A DNA stretch of 64,000 nt. Origin: JAEXNA01 sp041676625 (GTDB taxonomy: Bacteria; Vulcanimicrobiota; Xenobia; Xenobiales; JADMJV01). Below are positions 53,069 to 61,372 of the stretch, one piece after another (the stretch's first letter is position 1; the number at the start of each line of letters is the position of its first letter). Made by a program: the position numbers and the translations under genes. The DNA lies in assembly GCA_041676625.1 (NCBI GenBank), contig JBAYRN010000006.1, forward strand, positions 1 to 64,000, written 5' to 3'. A model generated the notes under the pieces. It was not told where the DNA came from. It made no database searches and was given only the letters and a program-made list of their open reading frames with translations.

Positions 53069-56000
53069 GGCGCTCTTCTCAGATCCAGAGTCAGAGGAAA
53101 CTCAGCGGAGGTCGCCTCCTTCGGCACCTCGATCCGGCCCCCGGTGAACTTGAGTTCGGAAAATCTCGCAGTCCGGCGGGCCTGGGCTTCATTCGAATTG
53201 ACCGGGAAGTGCTCGTAGTTTCTGCCCCCGGGATGGGACACTCCGTAAGTGCAGCCACCCAGGCTCCGTTCCGACCAGGTGTCCACCAGATCGAAAATGA
53301 GGGGTACCTGGGTGCCGATGGTGGGGTGCAGGCAAGAAGGGGGCTGCCAGGCCCGAAAGCGCACTCCCGCCACCGCCTCTCCGGCCACTCCGGTGGGGTG
53401 AAGCGGCACCGGGCGACCGTTGCAAAGCAGCACGTGGCGGTCCGGATTCATGCCCCGTAGCTTGACCTGGATGCGTTCCAGGGAAGAATCCACGAAGCGT
53501 ACCGTACCGCCCCCTCCGGACTCCTCCCCCAACACGTGCCAGGGCTCGATGGCGTTTCGCAGCTCCAGGATCAAGCCGTCCTTCTGGATTTCGCCGATGC
53601 GGGGAAAGCGAAACTCGAAGTGAGGAGCAAACCAGGCCGGTTGAAAGTCGAACCCTCCCCGGCGCAGATCGTCGAGCACCTCCAGGAAATCCTTCCACAC
53701 GAAATGCCCCAGCATAAACTCGTCGTGCAGACGGGTACCCCAGCGGACCGGTCTGACCCCGTAAGGTCGGGTCCACAGATGGGCCACCAGGGCCCGTACC
53801 AGCAGTTGTTGTACCAGGCTCATACGGGGGTGAGGGGGCATCTCAAAAGCCCGCAACTCCAGCAGACCCAGACGGCCGGTGGGACCCTCCGGGGAATAGA
53901 GTTTATCGATACAAAACTCGGCCCGGTGGGTGTTTCCGGTCATATCCGTGAGAAGATGCCGAAACAGTCGATCCACTATCCACAAGGGAGGGTCTTTATC
54001 CAGTTTCTGCTGGAGCGCGATCTCAAGCTCATAGAGACTGTCGTGTCGGGCTTCATCGATCCTGGGAGCCTGGGAGGTAGGTCCGATGAACAGGCCGGAA
54101 AACAGGTAAGAGAGGCCGGGGTGGTTGAGCCAGTAAACCACCATCTGGGCCAGCAGATCCGGGCGCCGCAAGAAAGGGCTGTCGGGGGGGGTTTTTCCGC
54201 CCAGCACCAGATGGTTGCCACCACCGGTTCCGGAGTGGCGGCCGTCCAGCATAAATTTCTCCGTGCCCAGCCGCACTTCCCGGGCCTCCTGGTAGAGGGT
54301 TTCGGTGATCTCCACCAGCTCGTTCCAGCTCCCTGAAGGTTGCACGTTGACCTCGATCACTCCAGGATCCGGGGTGATCGAGAAGCTCAACAGACGACTG
54401 TCGAAGGGGGGTGGATAGCCCTCCAGCACCACCGGCGAGCCGCAATCGGCGGCCGTTTTCTCAATGGTGGCCAGCAATTTGAGAAAGTCCTCGCCCCGCC
54501 CCAGCGGCGGTAAAAAGACGTGGATTCTCCCTTCCCGCACCTCCACGCAGAGAGCCGTGCGGACAAACTCCGGAGCGGACACTCCTACTTTCGGTTTCTT
54601 GAACTCCTCCGGAACCGGAAGCAGATGCGAAATCGTGGACATGTGGCTGGGTAGAGGAGGCGGAAGGTCCATCGGATCTCGCTGCTCGAACTGGCGCTGA
54701 TCTCTTTCTTCTACCCAGGGGAGGGAGTCCAGGGGTAGCCGGTACCCCATGGGTGAGTCGCCCGGGATCAACAAAACCTCCGGGGCCCGCAGAGGCCAGG
54801 GTCCGGATCGCCAGCGCCCGCTGGTGGTGTCGAACTCCAGGGGCAACAGATGGCCGACCAGCTCTTCCAAACCCTGGGAAAAAACTCGTTTGAGTCGTTC
54901 GGCTTCTTCCTGCCAACTCACCCTGGAATCGGAAGTCTCCACGTTGACGGGCAACCCGCCCTCCCGCCAGAGATAGTAGTAGCGATCTTCAAAAGCCGGT
55001 CGGATGAAGTCCTGGCTAACCCCCAGCCGCATGGCGAGTGTCTTGAGGAACTTCTCTCCATCGGAGGTAGTCGAGTGGCCGGGCTCGGTCGGATCAGCCA
55101 GCAACGACTGGTTCTGCCACACCGGGATCCCGTCTTCTCGCCAGAGGCAGCGCATGGCCCAGCGGGGCAGTGACTCCCCGGGGTAGTGCTTGCCCTGACC
55201 AAAATGCAACAGCGAGCCCTCTGCAAAGCACCCCTGCAGGCGGCAGAGGAGCTGGTAGGAGAGTCTCTTCTTCTCTTCGCCCAGAGCCGTCACATTCCAC
55301 TCAGGACCGTCCATGTCGTCCATGGAGATGAAGGTGGGCTCGCCGCCCATGGTCAGTCGAACATCCTGCTCAGCCAGGACCTCGTCGACTCCCTGACCCA
55401 GCTTCAGAATGCTCTCCCATTCCTGGTCCTCGTAGGGCAGCGTGACCCGAGGAACCTCTTGAACTCTCTTGACCTCCATGTGGAAGTCGAAGTGCTGGTC
55501 GAGAGAGGTCCCCGCGCTGGGGGGCGTCCAGAGAAACGAACCGGTGATGGGAGCCGCACTCCCCGGAGAGGCGCTGGCGGCCAGGGGGATGTGCCCTTCT
55601 CCGGCCAACAAACCGCTGGTCGGATCCATCCCGATCCAGCCGGCCCCGGGCACAAAAACCTCCGCCCAGGCGTGCAGATCGGTGAAGTCCGCTTCCGGTC
55701 CGACGGGTCCGTCCGGCGACTTCTGGTCTGCGGTCAGCTGGATCAGATAGCCCGAGACAAAACGTGCGGCCAGCCCCAGGTTGCGCAGCAACTGCACCGC
55801 AAGCCAGGCCGAATCCCGGCAAGACCCTTTGCCGCTCTCCAGAGTCACGGTGGGAGTTTGAACCCCCGGCTCCATCCGGATCACGTACTCAACCCGTTGA
55901 TTCAGAACCCGATTGATCTCCACCAGATAATCGATGGTCTGAATTTCGCCCCGACGCACTTCTGCGATCAAGCGAGCCAACGCCGGTTCCACGATATCGC

Positions 56001-56358
56001 ACTGGAGATAGGGAGCCAACTCCTTCTTCAGCGTGGGTCCATACTCGAAAGGAAATCGAGTAACGGCCTCCTCCAGAAAGAAATCGAACGGATTGATGAC
56101 GGTCATGTCGGCCACCAGGTCCACCTGAAAGCACAGTTCACGGGCCTTCTTAGGGAAGACGAACCTGGCCACGTGGTTGCCGTACGGATCCTGCTGCCAG
56201 TTGAGGAAATGGTCTTTGGGCTTGACCGTCAGAGAGTAGGAGAGAATGGGGGTGCGGCAGTGGGGTGCCGGTCGTAGCCGGACCACGTGGGGCGTAAACT
56301 CCACCGGATGTCCGTAGCGGTAAGTGGTGCGATGAGACAGGGCGACGCGAATACTCAC
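53065..56358 (-). CDS. Large transglutaminase-like protein with DUF2126 C-terminal region
   Basis: 1097 residues. The N-terminus has the transglutaminase-associated beta domain (ALSHRTTYRYGHPVEFTPH); the core has Cys in GKGSCRDSAWLAVQLLRNLGL, His in DLHAWAEVFVPG and Asp in WIGMDPTSG. From about residue 320 the long C-terminal part matches DUF2126 (VRLTMGGEPTFISMDDMDGPEW, later DGRHSGTGGGNHLVLGG), a region resembling glutamine-synthetase-like carboxylate-amine ligases. It therefore may carry both amide-forming and amide-cleaving activities. It is second in the cassette, between the metallopeptidase and ATP-grasp genes. Confidence 0.85.
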   Translation of the reverse strand: MSIRVALSHRTTYRYGHPVEFTPHVVRLRPAPHCRTPILSYSLTVKPKDHFLNWQQDPYGNHVARFVFPKKARELCFQVDLVADMTVINPFDFFLEEAVTRFPFEYGPTLKKELAPYLQCDIVEPALARLIAEVRRGEIQTIDYLVEINRVLNQRVEYVIRMEPGVQTPTVTLESGKGSCRDSAWLAVQLLRNLGLAARFVSGYLIQLTADQKSPDGPVGPEADFTDLHAWAEVFVPGAGWIGMDPTSGLLAGEGHIPLAASASPGSAAPITGSFLWTPPSAGTSLDQHFDFHMEVKRVQEVPRVTLPYEDQEWESILKLGQGVDEVLAEQDVRLTMGGEPTFISMDDMDGPEWNVTALGEEKKRLSYQLLCRLQGCFAEGSLLHFGQGKHYPGESLPRWAMRCLWREDGIPVWQNQSLLADPTEPGHSTTSDGEKFLKTLAMRLGVSQDFIRPAFEDRYYYLWREGGLPVNVETSDSRVSWQEEAERLKRVFSQGLEELVGHLLPLEFDTTSGRWRSGPWPLRAPEVLLIPGDSPMGYRLPLDSLPWVEERDQRQFEQRDPMDLPPPLPSHMSTISHLLPVPEEFKKPKVGVSAPEFVRTALCVEVREGRIHVFLPPLGRGEDFLKLLATIEKTAADCGSPVVLEGYPPPFDSRLLSFSITPDPGVIEVNVQPSGSWNELVEITETLYQEAREVRLGTEKFMLDGRHSGTGGGNHLVLGGKTPPDSPFLRRPDLLAQMVVYWLNHPGLSYLFSGLFIGPTSQAPRIDEARHDSLYELEIALQQKLDKDPPLWIVDRLFRHLLTDMTGNTHRAEFCIDKLYSPEGPTGRLGLLELRAFEMPPHPRMSLVQQLLVRALVAHLWTRPYGVRPVRWGTRLHDEFMLGHFVWKDFLEVLDDLRRGGFDFQPAWFAPHFEFRFPRIGEIQKDGLILELRNAIEPWHVLGEESGGGGTVRFVDSSLERIQVKLRGMNPDRHVLLCNGRPVPLHPTGVAGEAVAGVRFRAWQPPSCLHPTIGTQVPLIFDLVDTWSERSLGGCTYGVSHPGGRNYEHFPVNSNEAQARRTARFSELKFTGGRIEVPKEATSAEFPLTLDLRRAP

Positions 56359-56373
56359 CGGCGCAGGTTCGTT

Positions 56374-57303
56374 TTAATACAAAGGGTTACCTACCACGAC
56401 CCGATGAACGAACCTGAGCTTTTCGATCACCGCCGAGGTGAGGGTAAAGGGATAGAGATCCTGCAGCCCCAGGGAGCGGTTGATCTCGTTGAAGGCAACC
56501 GAAAGCTTGATCCACTGCTCCACGCCCCGCTCAAATTCAAACCCCTTGCTCTCGGTGAGTCCGAACTGTTCCGAGGTCTCTAAAGCGTCGCGGAGGTGCA
56601 GATAGTGAGCAAACGTCTCCGCCCAGTCCTCCCAGGGATGAGAGGAGGCATAGACGCTGATAAACTCGTGGCCGTGAGCCCAATCCCCCGAATAGTATTG
56701 GTCGAGACTGGCCTGGTAGTCTTCGCGTTCGTCACCGAATAACTCGCGGAACTTCTCCAAGAGAATCGGATCGGGGGTGATCTGGTTTTCCCAGTAGTAG
56801 TGCCCGAACTCGTGGCGGAAGTGGCCAATCAGGGTACGAAACTTTTCGTTCAGCGACTGTTTGGTTTGCTCTCGAGTGACCGGGTCGGCCTCCCCCAGAT
56901 TCACCGTGATCGTTCCGGCGCAGTGGCCGGTCACGGCCGCTTCATTTGGAGTGCTGGCCAGAAAGCGAAAACCCACCCGGGAAGTATCGATGCCCAGCCG
57001 CAGGCAGTTGTAGAAAAGTCGACGTTTGCTCCGCTCTAAATGCTCCCATTTCTCTCGGTTACCGGGGACCGTGAGATCCGGAATCATCTGATTGGTAAGA
57101 CAGGCCAGGCAGAACGGGCCGCCTCCATCCATGACCCAGTTACAGATCTGATACTCCCGCCTGTTGCCGCAGTCATTTCTCTCATCACGGAGTACAAACT
57201 TCGAACCTCCGGGCGAGTAGGCCACACTCGAACCGCAAGCCAGGCAATCAAAGGTGTTGAAGAAGATCTCGCTGGAACAGGAGGGACAAGAGAATCGGAG
57301 CAC
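56374..57303 (-). CDS. Putative zinc metallopeptidase with N-terminal zinc ribbon (Peptidase_Mx-like)
   Basis: 309 residues. The N-terminus is a zinc ribbon with two Cys-x2-Cys pairs (CPSC, CLAC); a further Cys pair follows near residues 68-71. The catalytic HEFGH motif (HExxH form) lies in the middle, and a later EDWAETFAHYLHLRD could supply the third metal ligand. This arrangement fits the Peptidase_Mx group often encoded with transglutaminase-like and ATP-grasp genes. It begins 4 nt after mnmE and leads the cassette, so it is transcribed with the origin-region train. Intracellular, as no signal peptide is seen. Confidence 0.75.
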   Translation of the reverse strand: MLRFSCPSCSSEIFFNTFDCLACGSSVAYSPGGSKFVLRDERNDCGNRREYQICNWVMDGGGPFCLACLTNQMIPDLTVPGNREKWEHLERSKRRLFYNCLRLGIDTSRVGFRFLASTPNEAAVTGHCAGTITVNLGEADPVTREQTKQSLNEKFRTLIGHFRHEFGHYYWENQITPDPILLEKFRELFGDEREDYQASLDQYYSGDWAHGHEFISVYASSHPWEDWAETFAHYLHLRDALETSEQFGLTESKGFEFERGVEQWIKLSVAFNEINRSLGLQDLYPFTLTSAVIEKLRFVHRVVVGNPLY

Positions 57304-57307
57304 AGAT

Positions 57308-58678
57308 CTACTTCCCCAGACAGAACTGGCCGAAGATTCGATCCAGCACCTCTTCGGTGATGTCCAAGCCCAGGATTTCTCCCAGGTGCTCGGCCGCCCG
57401 ACGCAGGTCCAGGGCCAGAAACTCCACCCCCAGCCCTTCCTCCAGGGTGCGCTCCACCGCCTGCAGCGACTCCCGGCAGCGCACCAGACTCTCCCGGTGG
57501 CGCTGATTCACCGAAAAGCATTCTCCACTCAAACCGGCTAGTCGCGATTGCGCTTCGGCCAGCAGAGCCTGCACCACCTTTTCGGCTCCCTGGGGAGTCA
57601 GCAGTTCGCCCACCACAAGACAAGCTTTCGGATAGCGGGCCTGAACCTCTTGCAGTTCCACCCTGGCGGTCAAGTCGGCTTTATTGAGCAAGACCAGGTC
57701 GGGTTGTCCTCCGTGTTCGGGAAACTGAGGATCGTGGGAGTCCACCACCATGACCAGAAAATCGGCGGTAGCCACCGCTTCCTGGGTCTTTTCCATCCCC
57801 ATCCGTTCCACCAGGTCGTCCGTTTCATCGCGCAACCCGGCGGTATCGATCAGATTGAAGAGCACCCCGCCCAGGGAGCAATCCACCTCGATGCGATCCC
57901 GGGTGGTACCGGCGATGGGGGTGACCAGAGCTCGCTCCTCGGACAGCATAGCGTTGAGCAGGGAGGACTTCCCGGCGTTGGGTGCCCCCACCAGCACCGT
58001 TTTGAGCCCCTTGATGGAGACCCGCCCCTGCTGGGCATCGCTCAATAAAGTCGTGATTTCTCCCTGGATCTCGGCCAGCAAACGGCGATGCTCGGTGTCC
58101 GGCAAATTGTCGATCTCGTCACCGAAGTCGATCTCGGCTTCCAGCAAACTAAGCCATCCCAGCACCGCGCTTCGCACCTGCCCCACCCGCTGAGAAAAGC
58201 GGCCGTCCAGATGCTGGGCAGCCAGTCGGGCCTGGCTTCGGGTGCGACTTTCAATGAGATCCAGAACCGACTCAGCCTGGGTCAGATCGAGCTTGCCGTT
58301 TAAAAACGCTCGCTCGGTAAACTCCCCGGGCCGGGCCAGCCGAGCACCCGCTTCGGTCAGGATCCGAACCACCAGTTCGCAGAGCAAGGGGCTTCCGTGA
58401 AGATGAAACTCTACGGTCTCTTCTCCCGTGTAAGTGGAAGGCTCGGCCAGGTAGACCGCCATGCACTTATCCACTGTTTCTCGGGTGGAGGGATCGATCA
58501 GCCGCCCATACCGCAAGAGGTGGCTCGGCCAATCCGTGAATTCCTCGCCCGAGGCTCGATGAAAGACGGATCTAGCCAGTCCTAGGGACCGGGGTCCGGA
58601 CAAACGCACGATCGCCACCCCTCCGATCCCCGGGGGAGTGGCGACGGCCACGATCGTAGAGGTAGGATCCGGGGTCAA
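57308..58678 (-). CDS. mnmE: tRNA modification GTPase MnmE
   Basis: 456 residues. An N-terminal formyl-THF-binding domain (IVAVATPPGIGGVAIVRLSG) and helical domain surround a G domain with G1 GAPNAGKSSLLN, G3 DTAGLRD and G4 NKAD; the C-terminus is FCLGK, keeping the Cys of the usual CxGK ending. It works with MnmG on wobble uridine. It starts at TTG 58678 right after jag. MnmG is not adjacent; the transglutaminase cassette separates them. Confidence 0.96.
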   Translation of the reverse strand: MTPDPTSTIVAVATPPGIGGVAIVRLSGPRSLGLARSVFHRASGEEFTDWPSHLLRYGRLIDPSTRETVDKCMAVYLAEPSTYTGEETVEFHLHGSPLLCELVVRILTEAGARLARPGEFTERAFLNGKLDLTQAESVLDLIESRTRSQARLAAQHLDGRFSQRVGQVRSAVLGWLSLLEAEIDFGDEIDNLPDTEHRRLLAEIQGEITTLLSDAQQGRVSIKGLKTVLVGAPNAGKSSLLNAMLSEERALVTPIAGTTRDRIEVDCSLGGVLFNLIDTAGLRDETDDLVERMGMEKTQEAVATADFLVMVVDSHDPQFPEHGGQPDLVLLNKADLTARVELQEVQARYPKACLVVGELLTPQGAEKVVQALLAEAQSRLAGLSGECFSVNQRHRESLVRCRESLQAVERTLEEGLGVEFLALDLRRAAEHLGEILGLDITEEVLDRIFGQFCLGK

Positions 58679-58682
58679 ATCC

Positions 58683-59267
58683 TTAGTCGTCGTCGTCGTC
58701 TTCTCCGTCGGCTGGAGCGATCACCACGCAACGATCGGGATCTTTACCCTCGGAGTAGGTGACCACGTCGTCCCAATCGGCCAGAGCCAGGTGAATCACC
58801 CGGCGCTCGGCTGCCGGCATGGCTGCCAGGACCTTCTCGCGACCGTCGCGGGCTACTTTGGCGGCATCTCGCTTGGCTTGATCGATGAGTTGCTTCTCCC
58901 GGCGATCCCGGTAGCTTTCCACATCGATCACCACCCGGTAATCCACCAGTTTTTTACGAGCGTTGATCACTCCGATCAAAAACTGCAGGGCGTTCAGCGT
59001 GCTTCCCCGTCGGCCGATCAGGACTCCCATATCGGGTCCCTCGATGTGATAGCGCACGTGATCCTTGCGCTCTTCATATTCAATATCGGCTTCTAAACCG
59101 AAGTGCTCGGTGATGTCGAAGAGAAGCTCTGCGATGGGGTCCCAATCCTCATCGCCACCTTCCTCTTCCTCCTCACCATCCTCGTCTTCATCTTCTTCGT
59201 CGAACTCTTCTTCGTCGTCTACATCATCCTCGTAGTCGTCGTCGTCGATATCGTTGTCTTCACTCAT
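58683..59267 (-). CDS. jag: Jag/KhpB RNA-binding protein (KH-R3H)
   Basis: About 194 residues from ATG 59267; the frame could extend to 59324, overlapping yidC. The first 45 residues are a run of Asp/Glu, replacing the Jag-N domain seen in many relatives. A KH domain follows (GPDMGVLIGRRGSTLNALQFL), then R3H (MPAAERRVIHLALAD with Arg and His). The tail is again acidic (GEDDDDD). Jag pairs with KhpA in RNA binding linked to cell-wall synthesis in Firmicutes. Its place between yidC and mnmE is conserved. Confidence 0.92.
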   Translation of the reverse strand: MSEDNDIDDDDYEDDVDDEEEFDEEDEDEDGEEEEEGGDEDWDPIAELLFDITEHFGLEADIEYEERKDHVRYHIEGPDMGVLIGRRGSTLNALQFLIGVINARKKLVDYRVVIDVESYRDRREKQLIDQAKRDAAKVARDGREKVLAAMPAAERRVIHLALADWDDVVTYSEGKDPDRCVVIAPADGEDDDDD

Positions 59268-59301
59268 GAGAGAGTCACGTTTCCTTTCGGCGGTTTCAAA
59301 C

Positions 59302-60060
59302 TTATTTTTCACTGGCACTTGCATCGGCTTTATCCGAAGCTTTATCCACGGCGATATCGGCAGCCTTGTCAGGACCCTTGTCGGATTTATCGTCCGTTGC
59401 GCTGCCGACGGCGGTGGTCCGGTGGATCAATCCCTGTTGGATGATATTCAGGAAGTTGAACACCACCCAGTAGACGATCAACGCGCAGGGCCAGGAATAG
59501 ACCCACATCAGACCGGTGAAAAAGATGCTCATGAAGAGCCCGATCTGTTTCTGGTTGCCCTGGCCGGTGGAGGGTGTGAGCTGCTGCTGAATCACCATGG
59601 TCACCCCGTACAGCAGGATCAAAAGGGCGTCGCGATCAGCCAGACTGGAGGCCACGTAGTGGGAGTAGTTGACCTGGATAGGCCCCGGGCGGATCCACAG
59701 AAAGTAGGCGTTGGAAAAAAGCTCGGGGGAGCCGATGATGGCTCGCCAGATGGAAAAGAGGATCGGCATCTGCACAATGATTGGCAAGCAACTGCTCAGC
59801 GGATTGATACCCTTTTCCATATAGAACTCGGTCATGGCCTTGTTCATCGCCTGGGTGTCACCCTTGTGTTTGGCCTGGATCTTGTCTAACTCCGGCTTGG
59901 CGTCTTGCATGACCTTCATGGACTTATACTGCATGCTGGTCAGGGGCCACAGAGCTATCTTGATGATCCCGGCAAACAGTACTAAAGACATGCCAAAATT
60001 ACCGGTGAGCGAGTTCAGGCTCTCCAGTACGGCGATAAATATGTCTGCGATCCATTGCAT
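59302..60060 (-). CDS. yidC: Membrane protein insertase YidC/Oxa1, short form
   Basis: 252 residues. It has the five-helix Oxa1 core (FGMSLVLFAGIIKIALWPLT, the SMKVMQDAKPELDKIQ hairpin, INPLSSCLPIIVQMPILFSI, VYSWPCALIVYWVVFN) with the catalytic-groove Lys, and no long periplasmic P1 domain as in Proteobacteria. The C-terminal tail is charged (DKSDKGPDKAAD). It follows yidD with a 20-nt gap. It inserts membrane proteins with or without SecYEG. Confidence 0.94.
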   Translation of the reverse strand: MQWIADIFIAVLESLNSLTGNFGMSLVLFAGIIKIALWPLTSMQYKSMKVMQDAKPELDKIQAKHKGDTQAMNKAMTEFYMEKGINPLSSCLPIIVQMPILFSIWRAIIGSPELFSNAYFLWIRPGPIQVNYSHYVASSLADRDALLILLYGVTMVIQQQLTPSTGQGNQKQIGLFMSIFFTGLMWVYSWPCALIVYWVVFNFLNIIQQGLIHRTTAVGSATDDKSDKGPDKAADIAVDKASDKADASASEK

Positions 60061-60080
60061 CTGGTTATTGATGTCGGTGC

Positions 60081-60395
60081 CTAGGGCACCGGGTCTTCTC
60101 CGCCTTCGCTAAAAGGGTTGCAGCGACAGATTCTCCAGGCTCCCATGGCCGTCCCCTTCAAGAAACCGTACTTCACGATCGCCTGCCGGGTGTACTCCGA
60201 ACAGGTCGGGCGAAACCGACAACTCGGAGGCAAGTATTTCCTGCTGATGACCTGGTAGCCACCGATCAGCTTGAGAGCGAGCTTTCCGGCAAAGCTAGAA
60301 TGTTCAGCTTTTTCAGAAGTTTTCGAGTCAATCTCTTCAGCTCCTGAAAGCTCAGCTCTTTGCTCGTATCCTTGGCTACTATCACTATCTCCCAT
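60081..60395 (-). CDS. yidD: Membrane-protein insertion efficiency factor YidD
   Basis: 104 residues. The conserved core LKLIGGYQVISRKYLPPSCRF with CSEYTRQAIVKYG and WRICRCNPF carries the conserved Cys residues of YidD. The only available ATG (60395) makes it overlap rnpA by 130 nt; the first 35 residues (rich in Ser/Glu) precede the conserved core and have no start codon of their own nearer to it. Such a long overlap with rnpA is notable. Confidence 0.9.
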   Translation of the reverse strand: MGDSDSSQGYEQRAELSGAEEIDSKTSEKAEHSSFAGKLALKLIGGYQVISRKYLPPSCRFRPTCSEYTRQAIVKYGFLKGTAMGAWRICRCNPFSEGGEDPVP

Positions 60396-60616
60396 CGGGG
60401 TCTCAAACTCTGCTCGGATTCTCGAATGATCTCTTTAAGGCGCCTTCGCAATTTGTTGCGGATGACCGCATTGCCTGTTTTTCTAGAAATACAAAAACCA
60501 ACTCGGACGTTTCTAGCGCGCCCTCTGCGCGCTAGAACGACCAAGTCGCGATGTCCGGCTGACTTCCCCTGCTTGAAGACCCGTTCAAAATCACGATTGC
60601 TTTTCAGGGTCTTCAT
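60266..60616 (-). CDS. rnpA: Ribonuclease P protein component
   Basis: 116 residues, basic. The family features are FERVFKQGKSAGHRDLVV, the VGFCISRKTGNAVIRNKLRRRLKEIIRE block with the RNR-type arginine motif, and IVIVAKDTS. It assists the RNase P RNA in tRNA 5' maturation. It is 13 nt after rpmH and overlaps yidD by 130 nt at its 3' end. A perfect 10-bp inverted repeat with a 7-nt loop lies inside the gene at 60511-60537. Confidence 0.94.
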   Translation of the reverse strand: MKTLKSNRDFERVFKQGKSAGHRDLVVLARRGRARNVRVGFCISRKTGNAVIRNKLRRRLKEIIRESEQSLRPRWEIVIVAKDTSKELSFQELKRLTRKLLKKLNILALPESSLSS

Positions 60617-60629
60617 AGCTGAGTCAAAT

Positions 60630-60764
60630 CTAATAAGTCAGTTTGGCCCGTTTTCTCTTGCGACGACGAGCCAGCACATTGCGACCGCCCGGCGTAGCCA
60701 TTCTTTTGCGAAATCCGTGTTCTTTCTTTCGCTGACGAACCTTAGGTTGGTATGTCCTCTTCAC
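60630..60764 (-). CDS. rpmH: 50S ribosomal protein L34
   Basis: 44 residues from GTG 60764, with GGAGG 6 nt upstream; the open frame farther upstream is not part of the gene. VKRTYQPKVRQRKKEHGF-RKRMATPGGRNVLARRRKRKR is the complete L34 pattern. It heads the minus-strand train, with a strong promoter at 60853-60882. Confidence 0.97.
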   Translation of the reverse strand: MKRTYQPKVRQRKKEHGFRKRMATPGGRNVLARRRKRKRAKLTY

Positions 60765-60852
60765 TGGTATCCTCCGTTTGACCACTCCGAGGTGGTCGGA
60801 CCTGAAGGCTTTCCTTTCCCGAATCTGCCGAGGCATAAGAAAGCCGAGGATG

Positions 60853-60882
60853 AATATAGAAACCTTGGAGCCATCATGTCAA
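60853..60882 (-). promoter_or_regulatory. Sigma-70-type promoter of the rpmH train
   Basis: On the minus strand a perfect TTGACA (60882-60877) is 18 bp from TATATT (60858-60853). The -10 box lies 88 nt before the rpmH start. DnaA-box-like sites sit just upstream, so DnaA may influence it. Confidence 0.7.
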
Positions 60883-60902
60883 GCTTGCCAAACTTATTCT
60901 TC

Positions 60903-60923
60903 TTATTCACAAAGTTTTCCACA
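60903..60923 (+). promoter_or_regulatory. Pair of DnaA boxes
   Basis: TTATTCACA (60903-60911) fits the TTATNCACA consensus exactly, and TTTTCCACA (60915-60923) is one base off TTATCCACA. They lie between the rpmH and dnaA promoters. Confidence 0.6.
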
Positions 60924-60972
60924 TAGGATAAACGGCTTAACCAGGCGATCCCTTACCGATAGAGACAAAAAT

Positions 60973-61002
60973 TTGAGAGAAAAAAAAATTCCTAAATAAA
61001 AT
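60973..61002 (+). promoter_or_regulatory. Candidate dnaA promoter
   Basis: TTGAGA (60973-60978) and TAAAAT (60997-61002) are separated by 18 bp in an A-rich stretch, each one base off consensus. It would give a leader of about 360 nt before dnaA. Confidence 0.45.
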
Positions 61003-61042
61003 TTGAATCCCTCAACCCCGGTGTCATGCCTCTTTGCCCGAG

Positions 61043-61064
61043 TTTTCCACAAATCTGTGGAAAG
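61043..61064 (+). promoter_or_regulatory. Inverted pair of DnaA boxes in the dnaA leader
   Basis: TTTTCCACA (61043-61051) and, inverted, CTTTCCACA (61064-61056) form an 8-bp perfect inverted repeat with a 4-nt spacer just downstream of the candidate dnaA promoter. This fits DnaA autorepression. Confidence 0.6.
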
Positions 61065-61255
61065 ATGGGATATTCTTTCGGTCGTTGTTCGGTAGGATTC
61101 ACTGCTACGGCGGCCAACCCAAATGGCACAAGGCCCCCCGACATACTTGGGTTTCTGCACGAACGGTCAATCCATTGGGGATGTTTGAGAGGGGTTTAGG
61201 GCCAACATCATCGTTTGATAAAACGGTGGTGCTACAAATAAACATCAGCCGAGAG

Positions 61256-61317
61256 TACCTCGTGTCTGTCGAAACGGTTCCTGCCTGGATAGAAACCGTG
61301 TTGAGAGACACGATGTA
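61256..61317 (+). promoter_or_regulatory. Two-tier stem-loop in the dnaA leader
   Basis: Outer arms 61256-61267 and 61306-61317 pair over 12 bp with one mismatch (core CGTGTCT / AGACACG); an inner stem pairs 61274-61279 (ACGGTT) with 61294-61299 (AACCGT) around a 14-nt loop. It ends 55 nt before the dnaA ATG. There is no T-run after it, so it is not a simple terminator. The rest of the interval 61065-61255 holds only a weak AACCCAA/TTGGGTT pair and no recognised gene. Confidence 0.45.
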
Positions 61318-61372
61318 GGGGTTCCTGGCTTTTGTTTTGCTGTCCTAAAAAAAATAGAGGACTCAAAAACAT

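Noticed and set aside
55186..56277. 363-codon open frame on the plus strand
   Set aside because: Antisense to the DUF2126 transglutaminase; no motif.
61065..61255. Possible small structured RNA such as SRP RNA upstream of dnaA
   Set aside because: The conserved GGAAG-type tetraloop and purine-rich SRP core are absent; only weak pairing is visible.
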